Part shown: piece after piece, positions 1 to 12,256 of the stretch | Position numbering within the stretch: position 1 is the stretch's first letter | Layout of the letters: the number at the start of each line of letters is the position of its first letter | Assembly: GCA_035610365.1 (NCBI GenBank) | Contig: CM069433.1 | Location: forward strand, 165,990,882-166,054,881 | DNA: 64,000 nt | Direction: 5' to 3' | Source: Aquatica leii | Lineage: Eukaryota; Arthropoda; Insecta; Coleoptera; Lampyridae | Notes under the pieces: generated by a model | Database searches by the model: none | What the model saw: the letters and a program-made list of their open reading frames with translations, nothing else | What the model was told of the DNA's origin: nothing | Made by a program: the position numbers and the translations under genes

Positions 1-770
1 TAAAACATCGCTGTTTAGTGTCGTACTGCACTTAAATTTATATTCTTTTACGCCAATTATTATTTTGTGCCATTTTACACAACACAGATTTAGTGTAAGC
101 AAAAAACAAATTAATAAAATAAATGCAATTAGAACAAATCGAACAAACAACACAATACATTAAAAAATCAAAATATTTACTAAAACCATACTTCTTATTA
201 AAAAAGCTTTTAATTGTAAAACTTGAAGACATTTTATTTGACCGATTTAAAAATATACATTTTTGTTTAAATATTTAACTAAATTTGTAATTTTTTTTTA
301 TAAAAGCGAAATAAAAAGAACAAGTAAATCAAATGACTACAGCCCTGTTTTAAAGTAAAGAGAAAATTAATGCATAAACTGGATTTTGTGCGTTCTTAAC
401 GAGAATACTCCATTTAAACGATGATTGATGGCGTTTTAACTGTTCTCCATTTTATAAACGGGCGTACATGTAGAAAAAAAATTAATAGCAAACAAAACAG
501 TTTATATTATATATTCATGTCCAATGCTTTTAAATTTTAGATATCTAACTAGTTTTATTATGAATAAAAATTACTTAATGTATTGTACCTACTAAAAATG
601 GAGAAAAAGGCAAAAATTACGTCTTTAAAATGTATTTGAAATGCTGACATCTGTTATCTCTAAAAAAAAAGTAGAAAGTAATCTTTAAAAATGAAATACA
701 GGGCCTGCATTAATGATTGGATCCCACGTGACATATATGTTAGGCAACCAACATTGCTTAGATTCGTATA
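1..770. other. AT-rich DNA, no gene seen
   Basis: Only short ORFs of about 60 codons occur here, as expected by chance in AT-rich DNA. I see no conserved protein motif, RNA gene or clear repeat. Confidence 0.6.
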
Positions 771-2242
771 ACCATTGACTAATCATATAAGACATTCAAC
801 CTTTAGTTGCGTTTTTATGCAAGAGATGGCGAACGTGTTTTGCTTGTCTAGATCAGAACCGTCACGTCGTTGACAATTAGCACTGATTTTCTTCATACTG
901 TTGTAGACGTGTTTGCAAATAGCTGTTCGCGCGTACCTATCGTTCAAAGCGATAAAACACGTCATGCCTCACAATCATTTGTAAACATAAACCTTTTACA
1001 AATTACATTGCACATAAAACAAAATACACTTTTTTTCCGCTGTTAGTCAATAACTAAAAATTATAAGACTGTTGATTTTTGTAAAATATATTTCTAACTA
1101 TATAAATCAAAAATGAAAAAAACTTTTTATGTACAATGTGAGCACTAAATTTCAAATTTACATCATAAAGCTTGCATTTTTAATCTAAAACTGAAAATTA
1201 AATAGTAAACTAAAAACTAAGAACGTTAACAGTTTTACTTTATTTTTAAATCATTTGACATCTTGATACTATCTGGAGATTAATTAAAATACTTAGGTGC
1301 TAAAACGCTAACTGATTTTTGGCATTTTTAATATGAAGGAATACATCCGGGAGAGCTGAAGCTCTTTGATACAGCCTAGCTTGAATAAACATATTAAGCC
1401 AGATGTTTTAGATTGCATTAAAGGTTTACTAGTTTTAGGATATTTTTTTTCTTTACAGGATTCCAAAGAACCTAGTTTCGTTATTTTATATTTTGTACTT
1501 TGGCAAAATTCTTACGATACATACTATCACGCAGGCATAAGCAGTGCAAATCAAAAATAATATGAGTACAAAGACTGTAATCTCTCTTCTTGCTTACTAC
1601 CCTCCAAACTTTTTCACATATTGTAAAAAAACGACATTTAACGTCATTTAGTTACTGTAGTTGTACTCATAAAACTTTGAAATCATTTTTTTGCTTTTTT
1701 TCAACCAGATCTATAGATAATGAAACGACCAATCCTAATTTTGAGTTAATTTTGGTAAATATATTAAAAATTAATAAAACAATTGTATAGGTATTTAAAT
1801 AATAAATTTACTACAGAAAACCCGAACTTAATCGGTTAAGAAATACTGTCAAAAAAATAAATTAGAAGTTTTAGATTGTGAAAAATTATGTTGGCAATTG
1901 TATTGCTTTAATTTAAAAAACAATTATGTGCATTTGCAATCTTAACTTATTTTTATCTGTAAACGCTTTAATTGTGCACGTATTCATTGTCATCATTCGG
2001 AGAAAGGTAGTGATAAGCGCTGACCTATATAAAAAAACGCGTAAATACTAGACGACTTTGAACGTAATATTAAATCGAATATCATTTATTTTTGAATTAT
2101 GCGCTGCTATTAGAAGTGCCCAGTATAATAATATATTGTACGCCACTTTAAGTACCGTTGCGACTTGTGCTGACTCCTCGCCATCTATCCCTGTTAGACC
2201 CCAACTAGGCCGGTTACAAGTCTTATATGATTAGTCAATGGT
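771..2242. repeat. Segment bounded by 23 bp inverted repeats
   Basis: Positions 771-793 and 2220-2242 are perfect reverse complements (23 of 23). Next to both arms there is a further related but rearranged stretch with the word TATAACC or TTATACC. The 1.4 kb between the arms has no recognisable transposase; the ORFs at 1366-1560 and 1590-1790 are short and match nothing I know. This could be a non-autonomous DNA element or two copies of a small repeat in opposite orientation. I could not define a target-site duplication. Confidence 0.4.
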
Positions 2243-2257
2243 ATAACCGTTGATTCA

Positions 2258-5200
2258 AAGAGTTATGTGTAACGTAAAAAAAAATACTAAATGAGAAATT
2301 TGATTTTAAACCTCTATTTAAGGTTAAGTAATTCATTGAAAACTGTAATACATTAATAACAATACCTGTTTATTTGAAATAAAAATAAACATAAATTTGT
2401 TTATCAAAACAGTGTAAATTATAAAAAATAATACAATCAAACATTTTTAAGTGTGTTGTTTGCTTAAGTTTTTTTTTAATTTTTATTAGTGCTAAAGTGT
2501 ATTTTTTATATTAATTTATTTTTATCCTCTTTGTGTTTTACAAATGGTAATTGTTTTAATCCCAATTGGAGGTCGGTGGTAGGCAACAAATTAATTTGCT
2601 TTGGATATGTACTGGCGACGTTTCGCAGACTAAAATGTGTCTGTGCAATAATTACAATGAAATTTTGACTTACAACTGCTTACAATATCGAACTGACCCA
2701 ACTTAAAGACAACTCTGCAAGTATTTACCTTGGTAAGTACAGATCATAAAACATTTATAAACAAATTTGTATTCTAACCTTAAAGTTACCATGATTTCTT
2801 AGTTTATCTGTTATTCATAACGTAATAAGATGTATAATACCAATACGTAAAATAAAGCTTAAACACATATCTTCTTTGTAGTAGAATTTTTGACTAATTG
2901 AATTACTTAATAGAATTAACTAACTAATCGATTAATGTTACAGAATTATTAGTAACAGCATGGATTTGACCACCAATGAAACGTTTAGAAAAAAGCAAAG
3001 TAATACATAACCAAGCATATGAAATTATCGTCAATGTTGTAAGTTTTGTAAACAGCTTAGCAGACTGTTCAATAATCAAAAATTCCACCTTCCTTTGAGT
3101 TACGTTGTATTTCTTCAATGTCTCTCTTTGTTCTTTGCTCATTTGTCCAAAATTTTCGTGAAACTTAAGATTACCATGCAAAAAGTAAATTTTGACGCTC
3201 ATCTTACATTCAAAATTGTGAATATTTTCCACCATATTTTTAATGATTTTTTTATAATCTTGTGATTTATAATTTCTCAAAAAAATGTTTATTGCACTTT
3301 CAAACAGCAGTTATGGTATTTTCATTTTATTTGTTTGTAAAGTACTTCAAAACGTCGAGTAGTGTACTCACTCACTCACCAACACCATAGTGTTGAAGCT
3401 TTAAGGATTTCACCTAAGAATAATTAAAAATCTGTACTAATAAATCTTTTGGTTTGTTTTTGATGAACGTTTTTTAACAAATTATTTACTTACTCATATG
3501 TTTTGTTAACATATTATTATTTTTCGACACTTTCATAATAGCGTTATTTAAATCAAATACACGAAAAAACATTTACACTCATTGGAAAACTACCACTTTT
3601 CTAAATCAGTAAATTTGTAGATCAATACACTATTTTCTAATGTACTTGACGTAAGCTTTTAGTCTATAAGTAAAAATTTTTTACTGCTGTTACTTTAATC
3701 AGTTTTTTTATGGTATTTAGAATATTGTTCAAAAAGTTAACCGTGAGTCTACTTTATTGCAATCTGCAATTACTATTTGAATTAAAATGTTCTAGGATTA
3801 TTATAAATTATTTTGGATAACAGCATTAAAATTAAAGTAATTGTATTGCTTTATATGTATAATAAAAAAATGTTCTATTGTCGTATAGCCACAACGTGAC
3901 AAGTGCCGTATAAAATACCTAAAAAAAGAAACAAAAATATATGTATTAAATCAGTACGTGATTTTAATGTGCTTACTTTATCGTACTCTAAATGCAGAAC
4001 ACGTGAAAATTTATATAGTAGTTCAACATTTTAACCGTCTTTGAAGGGTCTTCTCTAAAATTCAGTTAATGCGTCAGATACTCTCAACAAGTAACAGTCT
4101 AGTCACGTTTAAATATTTTATATTTGTATGCGATAGAACATAATCGTCTTATCGATTTTGTATAAAGTTTAGGTAGCTTAATAGTTATACTAGTACAGTA
4201 TTCGCTCTGGTAATATGTTAATAGCTAAATCCTTTATATGGAAAATTTTAAATGCAAACCCTACAATATCCTTAGATAACCCAATACCTTTTAAGCAAAA
4301 TTTTCAGTTAGTATAAACAGTGTTTGCTCCACAAAAAACAGTCTGACGCAGTAGATTATAGTATTAACAAATTACACAACTTTTTTTGTTAACATTTCAG
4401 CAACAATATTTTGGTATGTACTACCACAAAAAACAATTTAAAGATCGTTCAGACAGTTTACACAATAATGCGTGTAAAAATAGCAATTTTGTTTAAAACT
4501 TCAAAAACAAATACCGTTAATAATAATAAACTGTTTATTTGTAAACGAACGAAATGTAGACACTGCTTAGTCATTTTCATAATGTTAGATATGGATATTT
4601 AAAACTTATTTATAATAAACTAAAAAACAATGATGTTTATTATTATTATTATTTTAATTGTTTTATAAAGAAACCAGTAAAAGAAATTACTAAAATTATC
4701 TTAAATGCTGAGACCCTAAAAACATAAACAGAATTCGTAAAAACCACAAAAAATTTAATAAACAAAACTCAAAAATAATTTAATTTTATAATAATATATT
4801 AAAACGATGGCAATCGAGATTTTTTAATTTCTAAGTTATACAGCACATGTTTCTCAAACGGACAAATTTAATTAATTATATTTATTAAAATGAATTAACA
4901 AAATCTCATATAAAAATATTAATCACATATTTTAAGTAGCATTTTAACATTCTACTGCTTTTCGTTGCTTAATTTGAGCAAAAACAACAGAAGAAAACAA
5001 TTGTCTCAAACTTGAAACTGCCAAGCTAAAATATGTTTAAACGGATTTGTGCAAATGAACACGAAAAAACAATAACGTCAAATAATTCGTAAATATAGTT
5101 TTGAAAAATTTTGTTAATAGCTTGTTAATTAGATTTTAGTAAATTGAGAATAGATCGTGGCCGAAAATTTAACGTTAAATAAATATACAAACAAGTCTAC

Positions 5201-8200
5201 AATTAGGATGGCAAAACTTTCAACTTAACCAAAGCAATAAAGTACGAAGCAAAGAATAAATTTTCAAACGCGTGTAAAAACTTTTTTAACAAATAGTCAC
5301 CAACTAATTATCAAATTTGTTGCTGTATAAATTTTATACTATATTCGTTTGTAAGCAAGATGAGTAGTAATATTTTTTTTACATTTTTTCTTAATATTAA
5401 AGCACAATAAAGAGTTAACCTTAGTAAGTAGGTTTATTTAAAATTTTAGATAATAATGAATACAAAAATGCATACAAGTCACTTTAACAATACGAATCAA
5501 AACAGTATTGTAACGCAATTCTAATGTTGCTTTTAATATAAAAGATTTTAATTAAATTATACTTAGATGTATTCATTTTTGTATGACAATAACTAAATTA
5601 GTTGTGTAAAAATAATCTAACAATAATATCAGATGTTAAAAATATTTAGTATTTGTTTAATCAATTAAGAATGTATTTATTGTTAGTATATTGTTTAATA
5701 CATTAAATTGTCATTTTGTAAAACTATTATTATGCGTTATATGCACGCTCGCCGTATATAAACAGAATATTAAAATAGTATACTATGTAACAAGATTGGA
5801 ATGAAAATTCGATACGAGTGGAAAATTCATTCTATAGCAACTTATAGAATGAATATTCTAACACTGGTCAAAAAAAATTAGATACATATGGATATCAAAT
5901 ACAAAAATAATTAATTACACCACTTGTCAATTTCAATAATTGTACCAACAGAATATAATATTAACGTTAATACAACGTAATAAAAATAATGTTTTTGTTC
6001 AAGTGTCAATTTAAATAACTCATATTTGCATAATTTTTTTCTTATTGCTTTTAGCTCTTATTTTTTGGTCGCGGAGAAAGTATGTTCTGTTACTCTGTAA
6101 GAAAAAAAATCGATACTCTTACTTTCTTACACTCGCATACTCTTGCGCTCGGAACTTTCCAATCCTATCCAATTTTCATTACAACCTTGTTACAGAATAT
6201 GCTATTCTGTCGCTTATTATAAAATCAAAATGTATCTTAAGTATATAAAACGCAAGTGTTTTAGATTAAATATTCTAACAGTAAAAATATTATTAAACAT
6301 GATTTTAAAAGAATTACATTTGGTAATTGTCGTGGAGAAAGCATTATTATATTATATTTTACAGATATTGTATAAAACCATAGTCATAAAGAAGTTTTTT
6401 GTAACCTTAGAAACGTTGATCAAATTGAAATTCACCACAAACCTTTGCACAGGGATTGTGTGATTCTATTTCATATATTTTCTTATAAAATTGTTGCTTT
6501 TCGAACTTACATTCATATACATTTTTCTATACTTTTTTTAAGGTAATTTCACACAAAAACAAAATTATAAATAAAATCGGTTTTATTAATAGTTTTCTTT
6601 CTTGTTTTGTACTTATTCAAAGATTTAATTATGTCTACTTCTAAGAATGCTAATGTTTTTAGATCGCTTTCTTACTTTATCTGGATATTATAAAACTACA
6701 TGTTCTTGTAATTCTTCGTATGATGAACAAATAGACGGAAAATTCAAAAATAAGCTACATTTATATTATAGAAAACGTTATTTAAACAGAAATATTTTTA
6801 ATAATCACCATTATGGCTTTTGCTGACCATATTTTAACTATTCAGCATTTTTTTTTCAGACCTTAATTTTAATATTCCCCATGTTTGTAATAAAGAATTT
6901 AAAAACCAAACAATGGATTTTTAAAGTTAATAACTTCTTTTGTTATCTAATAAAGAACAAAAAATGTAAAACACTTTATAACGCAAAAAGACAATAATGA
7001 CTAATTGCAAACTATAAACGAATAATAACAAACTTTAACTTAATTTAAACAAAAACCAACACAAATTACATTTACAACACAAATAACACAAAGAATTGTA
7101 AAGCCATTAGCTGTGTCTAAGTAATTGTGTTACGAAATACACATTCTAAAATAGAATAATTCGTAATTATAATTTTATTAAAGTTACACAATAGAAAATT
7201 TATTTTACATAAACACACTTTCTACAAATTTATTTAACTATTCAATACCTTATTAATTTTCAACAGTTAAAACGTAACTTAGAAGTAAATTGATAAACAA
7301 TTCAGTATATTTTATTTTGTAAAACACAAAAAATTTCTAGTGTTACATAATAGTATTTGCACAAAAAGATTGCTGAAGTATGTAAAGTTGTTATCGATGT
7401 ATTCAGAACGAATATAAATATATAAAAGCTTGGGTTGAATTTTAATGTTTCCTAAAATAATTCACAAGCCATAACCAGTTGTTTTTTTTAACTTTAGAAG
7501 TGGGTTAGTAGTAATATTTTGCTTGCAATACTTAAACAAACGTATGTTTAAAGTAATAAATGTAATTTAAGTAAATGTGAGTTTTTATTATAAAATAATT
7601 ACAAAAACTTACTTTAAATCACATTAATTAAAAAACATAACTTTTGGTAGACAAATATAAAAATTGTACAAATTACAAAGAAATCCTCAATAATACTAAA
7701 GAAATTGTAGTGTTTAAAACCAAAATTTAAAATCTGTAAAAATTGTACATAACATTAACGCATTTGTTTCTTTTAGGTTCTTATAAAATAGGTTACACGT
7801 TATTACTTACATATTAATTTGTTTTTACTACATTATTAGGTCAATTTAGTATCAAAATCTTTTCAAATTAGTTTTTGAACTATTGTCAAGAAAATCCAAA
7901 GCAAATAAATGTTTTTGTACGTAAATTTGTAATGGCTAAGTCCGTCTAATTTAAGATTATATGTAATCTTTTGAAGTAAAAACAATTAAAATAGTTGTAG
8001 TCTTGCGCTTTTTGGTAGAACAGACAGTGTTTTATAATCGACTACATGAATTCATAATTAAATTGCCAAGCAGATGGAAACAAGCACGTCCCACACATGC
8101 TTTTGTAATTGGTTAATTTAAAGTACGCGAGAAAATTACATTAAAAGTCTGATGCACTTCCCGAAATTATTTTGTACTGATAACCTTCATATTTCGGCGT

Positions 8201-8354
8201 TTCGTTTACTTTTATCATTAATTTTTCATGTATACACAATTTATTATTTTAAAATATTTTTTTAAAGACTATTTTTGATATCAAGGTAAGAAATAATTCA
8301 TACCTAACAACTGACAAAACAAAAGTTTTATAGATTATCTAATACCGTATTATA
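2258..8354. other. Long AT-rich stretch, mostly featureless
   Basis: Apart from the decayed ORF at 2924-3280, this 6 kb holds only chance-length ORFs (for example 4411-4602 and 6143-6463), a short ATT microsatellite near 4637-4655 and A/T runs. I see no conserved motif on either strand. Confidence 0.55.
2924..3280 (-). pseudogene. Possible remnant of a repeat-derived insect ORF
   Basis: This 118-codon minus-strand ORF contains, near its middle, a stretch of the form MSVKIYFLHGNL...ENFGQMSKEQRE. From memory it resembles a motif (M-S-x-K-x-HFL-x-HL...ENxGxxSxEQGERF) that recurs in many repeat-derived arthropod proteins of unknown function. The match covers only about 35 residues; the C-terminal half is hydrophobic and unlike that family. 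The usual continuation (HQDI...YCW) is absent, so if the match is real this is a fragment. No neighbour supports a function. It may also be chance. Confidence 0.3.
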
Positions 8355-8356
8355 TA

Positions 8357-8977
8357 CAGTGTGTCCCAACGATCTGGGGGTGGCAGATTACGCCTATACT
8401 GTTGATTTAAAAAAATATATTATAACAGATTCTTTTAGTCGACAACGAGGAGCATCTCGTAAAAATATTTTGGTATATACAGGGTGGCCCATTTTCGAGT
8501 ACCACACCAAACTTGTGTTTTTTTAAATGGAATGCCCTATATATTATTATATATTTGAATTTTATGTTAAATACTGAGCAAAATGATATAAAGTATTATG
8601 GATCTACGACCAACGGTTCCTGAGTTATTGACATTGTTATGTAAAAAAATGAGTCAATTTAGTAGGCTCCTGTTCCGCCATCTTTAAATATATCGAAATG
8701 AAATTATGGTATTTGTATTTCTAATATGTCTAGTATTGACTTCTATACTCAAATTGCAGACTCTTTTCTCTACATATACAGGGTGGTCTATTTTGCGCAA
8801 TGTTATTTTTCTCAATTTTTTCAAACGGCACACCCTATATTTTATTACAGATTTGAATAGCATTTTTTACGAGCTTTCAATAGATACTCACTTTATACTA
8901 CCTATTCCTAAGTGTTTTTAAATTATTTAGTCTTAAAGTTGAAAATTGCAAAATTTTGTTACTTTTCTTGAATTTGT
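8357..8977 (+). repeat. Left long TIR of the mariner-type element
   Basis: This stretch is the reverse complement of 10328-10947 with only scattered differences. It contains three outward-facing mariner-like ends, at 8357, 8480 and 8779, each preceded by TA. The plus-strand ORF at 8706-8921 and its twin at 10392-10598 are mirror images produced by the repeat and are not genes. Confidence 0.9.
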
Positions 8978-9114
8978 CACAATAAGGGTCTATAAAATAA
9001 ATTAGGACAATGAAACAATGGACTACAGAAGGGGAACTATTATTTACTCGTAGAATGGAACAGTATAACCATAATCTTTAAAATGGAATTAAAGGACACA
9101 ATGAATTATAAATT

Positions 9115-10179
9115 TTATATTAAATGTTCAAAAATGTTTCCATTTTCAGCAATACACAATGCCAACCGCCTAGTGAAAGTTGTTTTGACATTTTGAAGGG
9201 TAGTTCTTCGAATTCTTCGAAAGGTCTCTCCAATTCGAACTTTCATATTGGCCGGTATAGTAGGCAAATCTTTATACACCTCCTGTTTCACATATCCCCA
9301 AAGAAAAAAGTCTAGAGGAGTGAGATCGGGTGATCTCGGTGGCCAAGCAATGGGACCACCGCGACCTATCCACCAATCTTCGCGCCAATGTTCTAAATAC
9401 CGACGTACTCGATTATGGTAATGCGGCGGGGCTCCATCATGTTGGTAATACATAGTTTGTCGAGTATGTAGATTTACATTTACAAGCAACTGTGGTAAAT
9501 CTTTGTGAAGGAATTGCAGATATTTTTTGCCTGTCAGGGAACCATCGAAAAAAAAAGGTCCTATTACATTCGTATTGATAATACCACCCCACACATTCAC
9601 AGTCCACTGATTCTGGTAGTCTATCTGTCGTACCCAGTGTGGATTTTCAACGGAGTAATAGTGCATATTACGTTTATTAACGACTCCTACGTTATTAAAA
9701 CCTGCTTCGTCGCTGAATAGCACAAAGTCAATAAAATTAGGTTGTTGGTTAATTTTTTCTATAATAGTATTGCAAAATGCGACGCGATCTGCGAAATCTT
9801 GCGGTCGCAGGCTTTGATGCAAGCACAAATGGTATGGGTGAAATTTATGTTTGCTTATAATTCTTTGTATTGAAGTTTTGCTAAGATCTACCTGCACCGC
9901 GATCTGACGAACACTTACGTGAGGATTTTCTTCTACACTTAATAAAACTGTCAACTCGTTTTCGTCGTTTGTAACTGTACGTTGCTCTACATCTCTTTTT
10001 TTATATTTGACATTTCCTGTGTCTTCAAATCGCTCTCAAAGATGTTCAAACGCTTCAGATCTTGGATGTCTAGCAAAATGGTACTTTTGTTGATAAATTC
10101 GTGACGCCAACAAGCAGTTCCTTTCAGCCTTTCCCTAAGTATAGGTCATATTAATCAGCTCTTCTTTTGACAAATTCAT
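9115..10179 (-). pseudogene. DD41D mariner-family transposase with two stops
   Basis: Read from an ATG at 10179, the frame is 354 codons, the usual size for mariner transposases. In-frame stops lie at 10137-10135 (TAG) and 10038-10036 (TGA); from 9954 to 9115 it is open (279 codons). The N-terminal third has the helix-turn-helix region that binds the TIRs. The catalytic DDE/D core follows: first Asp in FSDEAGF, second in HDGAPPH, third in LTPLDFF within WPPRSPDLTPLDFFLWG. I count 41 residues between the second and third Asp, a DD41D spacing, as known for the rosa and VS groups of the Tc1/mariner superfamily. All three catalytic Asp remain, so the lesions are confined to the N-terminal part. 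It lies within the long TIRs. Confidence 0.88.
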
Positions 10180-10327
10180 CGCAAAATAAGTAGATAACCA
10201 GTTATTAACAAGGTAACTATGCAGATTACTATCAACAATGATTTCACGAACTATTGACAATAAGAGACTTTCATTTGTTAAAGAACAAAAAGGGACAAGC
10301 GGAAATCGGGCTACTACGATGTGAAGA

Positions 10328-10947
10328 AAATTCAAGAAAAGTAACACAATTTTGCAATTTTCAACTTTAAGACAGAATAATTCAAAAACACTTAGGAATA
10401 GGTAAGTATAAAGTGAGTATCTATTGAAAGCTCGTAAAAAATACTATTCAAATCTGTAATAAAATATAGGGTGTGCCATTTAAAAAAATTGAGAAAAAGA
10501 ACATTGCGCAAAATAGACCACCCTGTATATGTAGAGAAAAGAGTCTGCAATTTGAGTATAGAGGTCAATACTAGACATATTAGAAATACAAATACCAAAA
10601 TTTCACTTTGATATATTTAAAGATGGCGGAACAGGAGCCTACTAAATTGACTCATTTTTTTACATAACAATGTCAATAACTCAGGAACCGTTGGTCGTAG
10701 ATCCATAATACTTTATATCATTTTGCTCAGTATTTAACAGAAAATTCAAATATATAATAATATATAGGGCATTCCATTTAAAAAAACACAAGTTTGGTGT
10801 GGTACTCGAAAATGGGCCACCCTGTATATACCAAAATATTTTTACGAGATGCTCCTCGTTGTCGACTAAAAGAATCTGTTATAATATATTTTTTTAAATC
10901 AACAGTATAGGCGTAATCTTCCACCCCCAGATCGTTGGGACACACTG
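10328..10947 (-). repeat. Right long TIR of the mariner-type element
   Basis: Reverse complement of the left TIR, with matching ends at 10947, 10824 and 10524, each followed by TA. It continues inward to about 10328, upstream (in transposase orientation) of the pseudogene start at 10179. Confidence 0.9.
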
Positions 10948-10955
10948 TATATTAC

Positions 10956-11335
10956 CCAACGAACTACCAACAATACAAAAGCTTGTATTAACGAAGACGA
11001 AAATTTGCCAAACTTTAAAGTAACTACATTCCAAGCATTATTGAAAAAAATTGGCCTTAAACAAACAAAAATGTATTGTGTTTGTAATATGCGTTATTTT
11101 ATAGGTACAGAAAAATAAATAGCAATGTTACTTGAAAAAAATGATATTTTAGCGTGGAGAAGACGATTGCTTTGACAAGTAAGAAAGTATAGGAAAAAGG
11201 CAAGAAAATACATTATTTGGACAAAACTTGTGTTAATTTGGACAGATACTCAGATACAAGATTTTACTAAAATTTGCTTACTTTTGAATCAAAAAAAAAT
11301 TATCGACTACCATAAAAAATATATTCTGGGGTGCT
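10956..11335 (+). pseudogene. Decayed IS630/Tc1-like transposase, N-terminal part
   Basis: Reading across frames on the plus strand, one sees a helix-turn-helix part (NFKVTTFQALLKKIG), then NDILAWRRRLL and QVRKYRKKARK, and next a decayed block of the type YLDETWVN-GHT around the first catalytic Asp. The same family recurs in this window at 31.9 kb and 39.5 kb. Several frameshifts and a stop are needed to read it, so it is dead. It begins within 10 bp of the mariner-type element; I found no matching upstream part on the far side of that element, so I cannot show that mariner inserted into it. Confidence 0.6.
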
Positions 11336-11339
11336 GTAA

Positions 11340-11995
11340 TAGTGTTAGATAGTTTTTTATATCATAGCAGAAAAGTAGGACAAATGTAACTTCCGCAACT
11401 AAAAAAGCTCATATTCGTGTATGTAAATCTGTTCTTGCTTTTAGGCTTTCGTGGCAGTTGTCCAATTTTGAAATTTGGTTTCCGGGTGGAGACCAGCTCG
11501 AAAATGATGATAACTAAGACAAATTTTTACATTAACAGAAAATATCTTCTTAGCTGTCAAATTTAAAAAGAAAAAATAATAATATGAAACTTACTATATA
11601 GATGAAAACGTTGAAAGCTGATTTTATTCCCGCCTATTTCAAATATGTAATAATACACAGCAAAAAGCAATTAATAAATCCTAAAACAACTTTTATTGAG
11701 CAAATTTTAAAAATATGTAATACAACATTAACCACTAAATATCTACAATTAAAACAAAACCTGTATTAGGCTGAGAGTTTTAATTGTTAACTTTTACTTA
11801 TTTGATTAAACATATTATTATGTCCAAAAGTAGAAAATTATAAATTGTTAAAAAAATTATGCAAAAATTCATTGCGTCATTTATACATGTCAACTATTTT
11901 GAAGATTGTATTATCCATTATAAAATTTAACTCAAAATGGGATTTTCAATTATAATTATAAATAATTTAATGCCTTTCCCATATAATTTTTTTTT
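11340..11995. other. Non-coding, no feature identified
   Basis: A short GC-richer patch at about 11435-11525 may be a fragment of an older repeat, but I cannot assign it. The rest is AT-rich with no meaningful ORF. Confidence 0.5.
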
Positions 11996-12021
11996 TATTT
12001 TTTTTTATTTATTAATTCTTG

Positions 12022-12063
12022 GTGGCTACATGTTTCGACCTAACGGTCATCATCGGGCCTCTA
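12022..12063 (-). ncRNA. Hammerhead-like ribozyme motif of the PLE
   Basis: On the minus strand the motif reads: stem I GGC, core CCGATGA (one change from the CTGATGA consensus), stem II GACC-GTTA-GGTC, GAAA, a short self-complementary ACATGT stem III, a GTA cleavage-type triplet, and stem I partner GCC. PLE terminal regions are known to carry hammerheads with very short stem III. It lies 3' of the PLE frame on the same strand, which fits. The changed core base suggests weak or lost activity. Confidence 0.6.
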
Positions 12064-12256
12064 AAATTATCAACTAAAGTAAAATCTAAACCTTAAAATT
12101 CTTAAAATTCTTAAAATTTAACAGTTTATGTCAAAATGACAATATAAATTAAACAGAATGACAATATAAATTAAACGAGAAAGGTATATAAAATAATAAT
12201 GTTACTAACAAGAAAATTAAATAAGTATAAAAATAATTTAAATAAAAACAAAAATA

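Larger units (their letters stand above)
8357..10947 (-). mobile_element. Mariner-type (DD41D) DNA transposon with long TIRs
   Basis: The element starts CAGTGTGTCCC and ends with the reverse complement. It is flanked on both sides by TA (8355-8356 and 10948-10949), the Tc1/mariner target duplication. The terminal inverted repeats are very long: 8357-8977 and 10328-10947, about 620 bp each, and nearly identical by eye. Between them lies a minus-strand transposase pseudogene. Two further TA-flanked pairs of CAGGGTGG-type ends lie inside the TIRs (8480/10824 and 8779/10524). At 2.6 kb it is longer than the usual 1.3-1.9 kb mariner, because of the TIRs. It cannot be autonomous, since its transposase frame has two stops. 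Confidence 0.88.

Noticed and set aside
8706-10598. Twin ORFs MVFVFLICLVLTSIL at 8706-8921 and 10392-10598
   Set aside because: Same sequence in the two TIRs of the mariner-type element, not a gene family.
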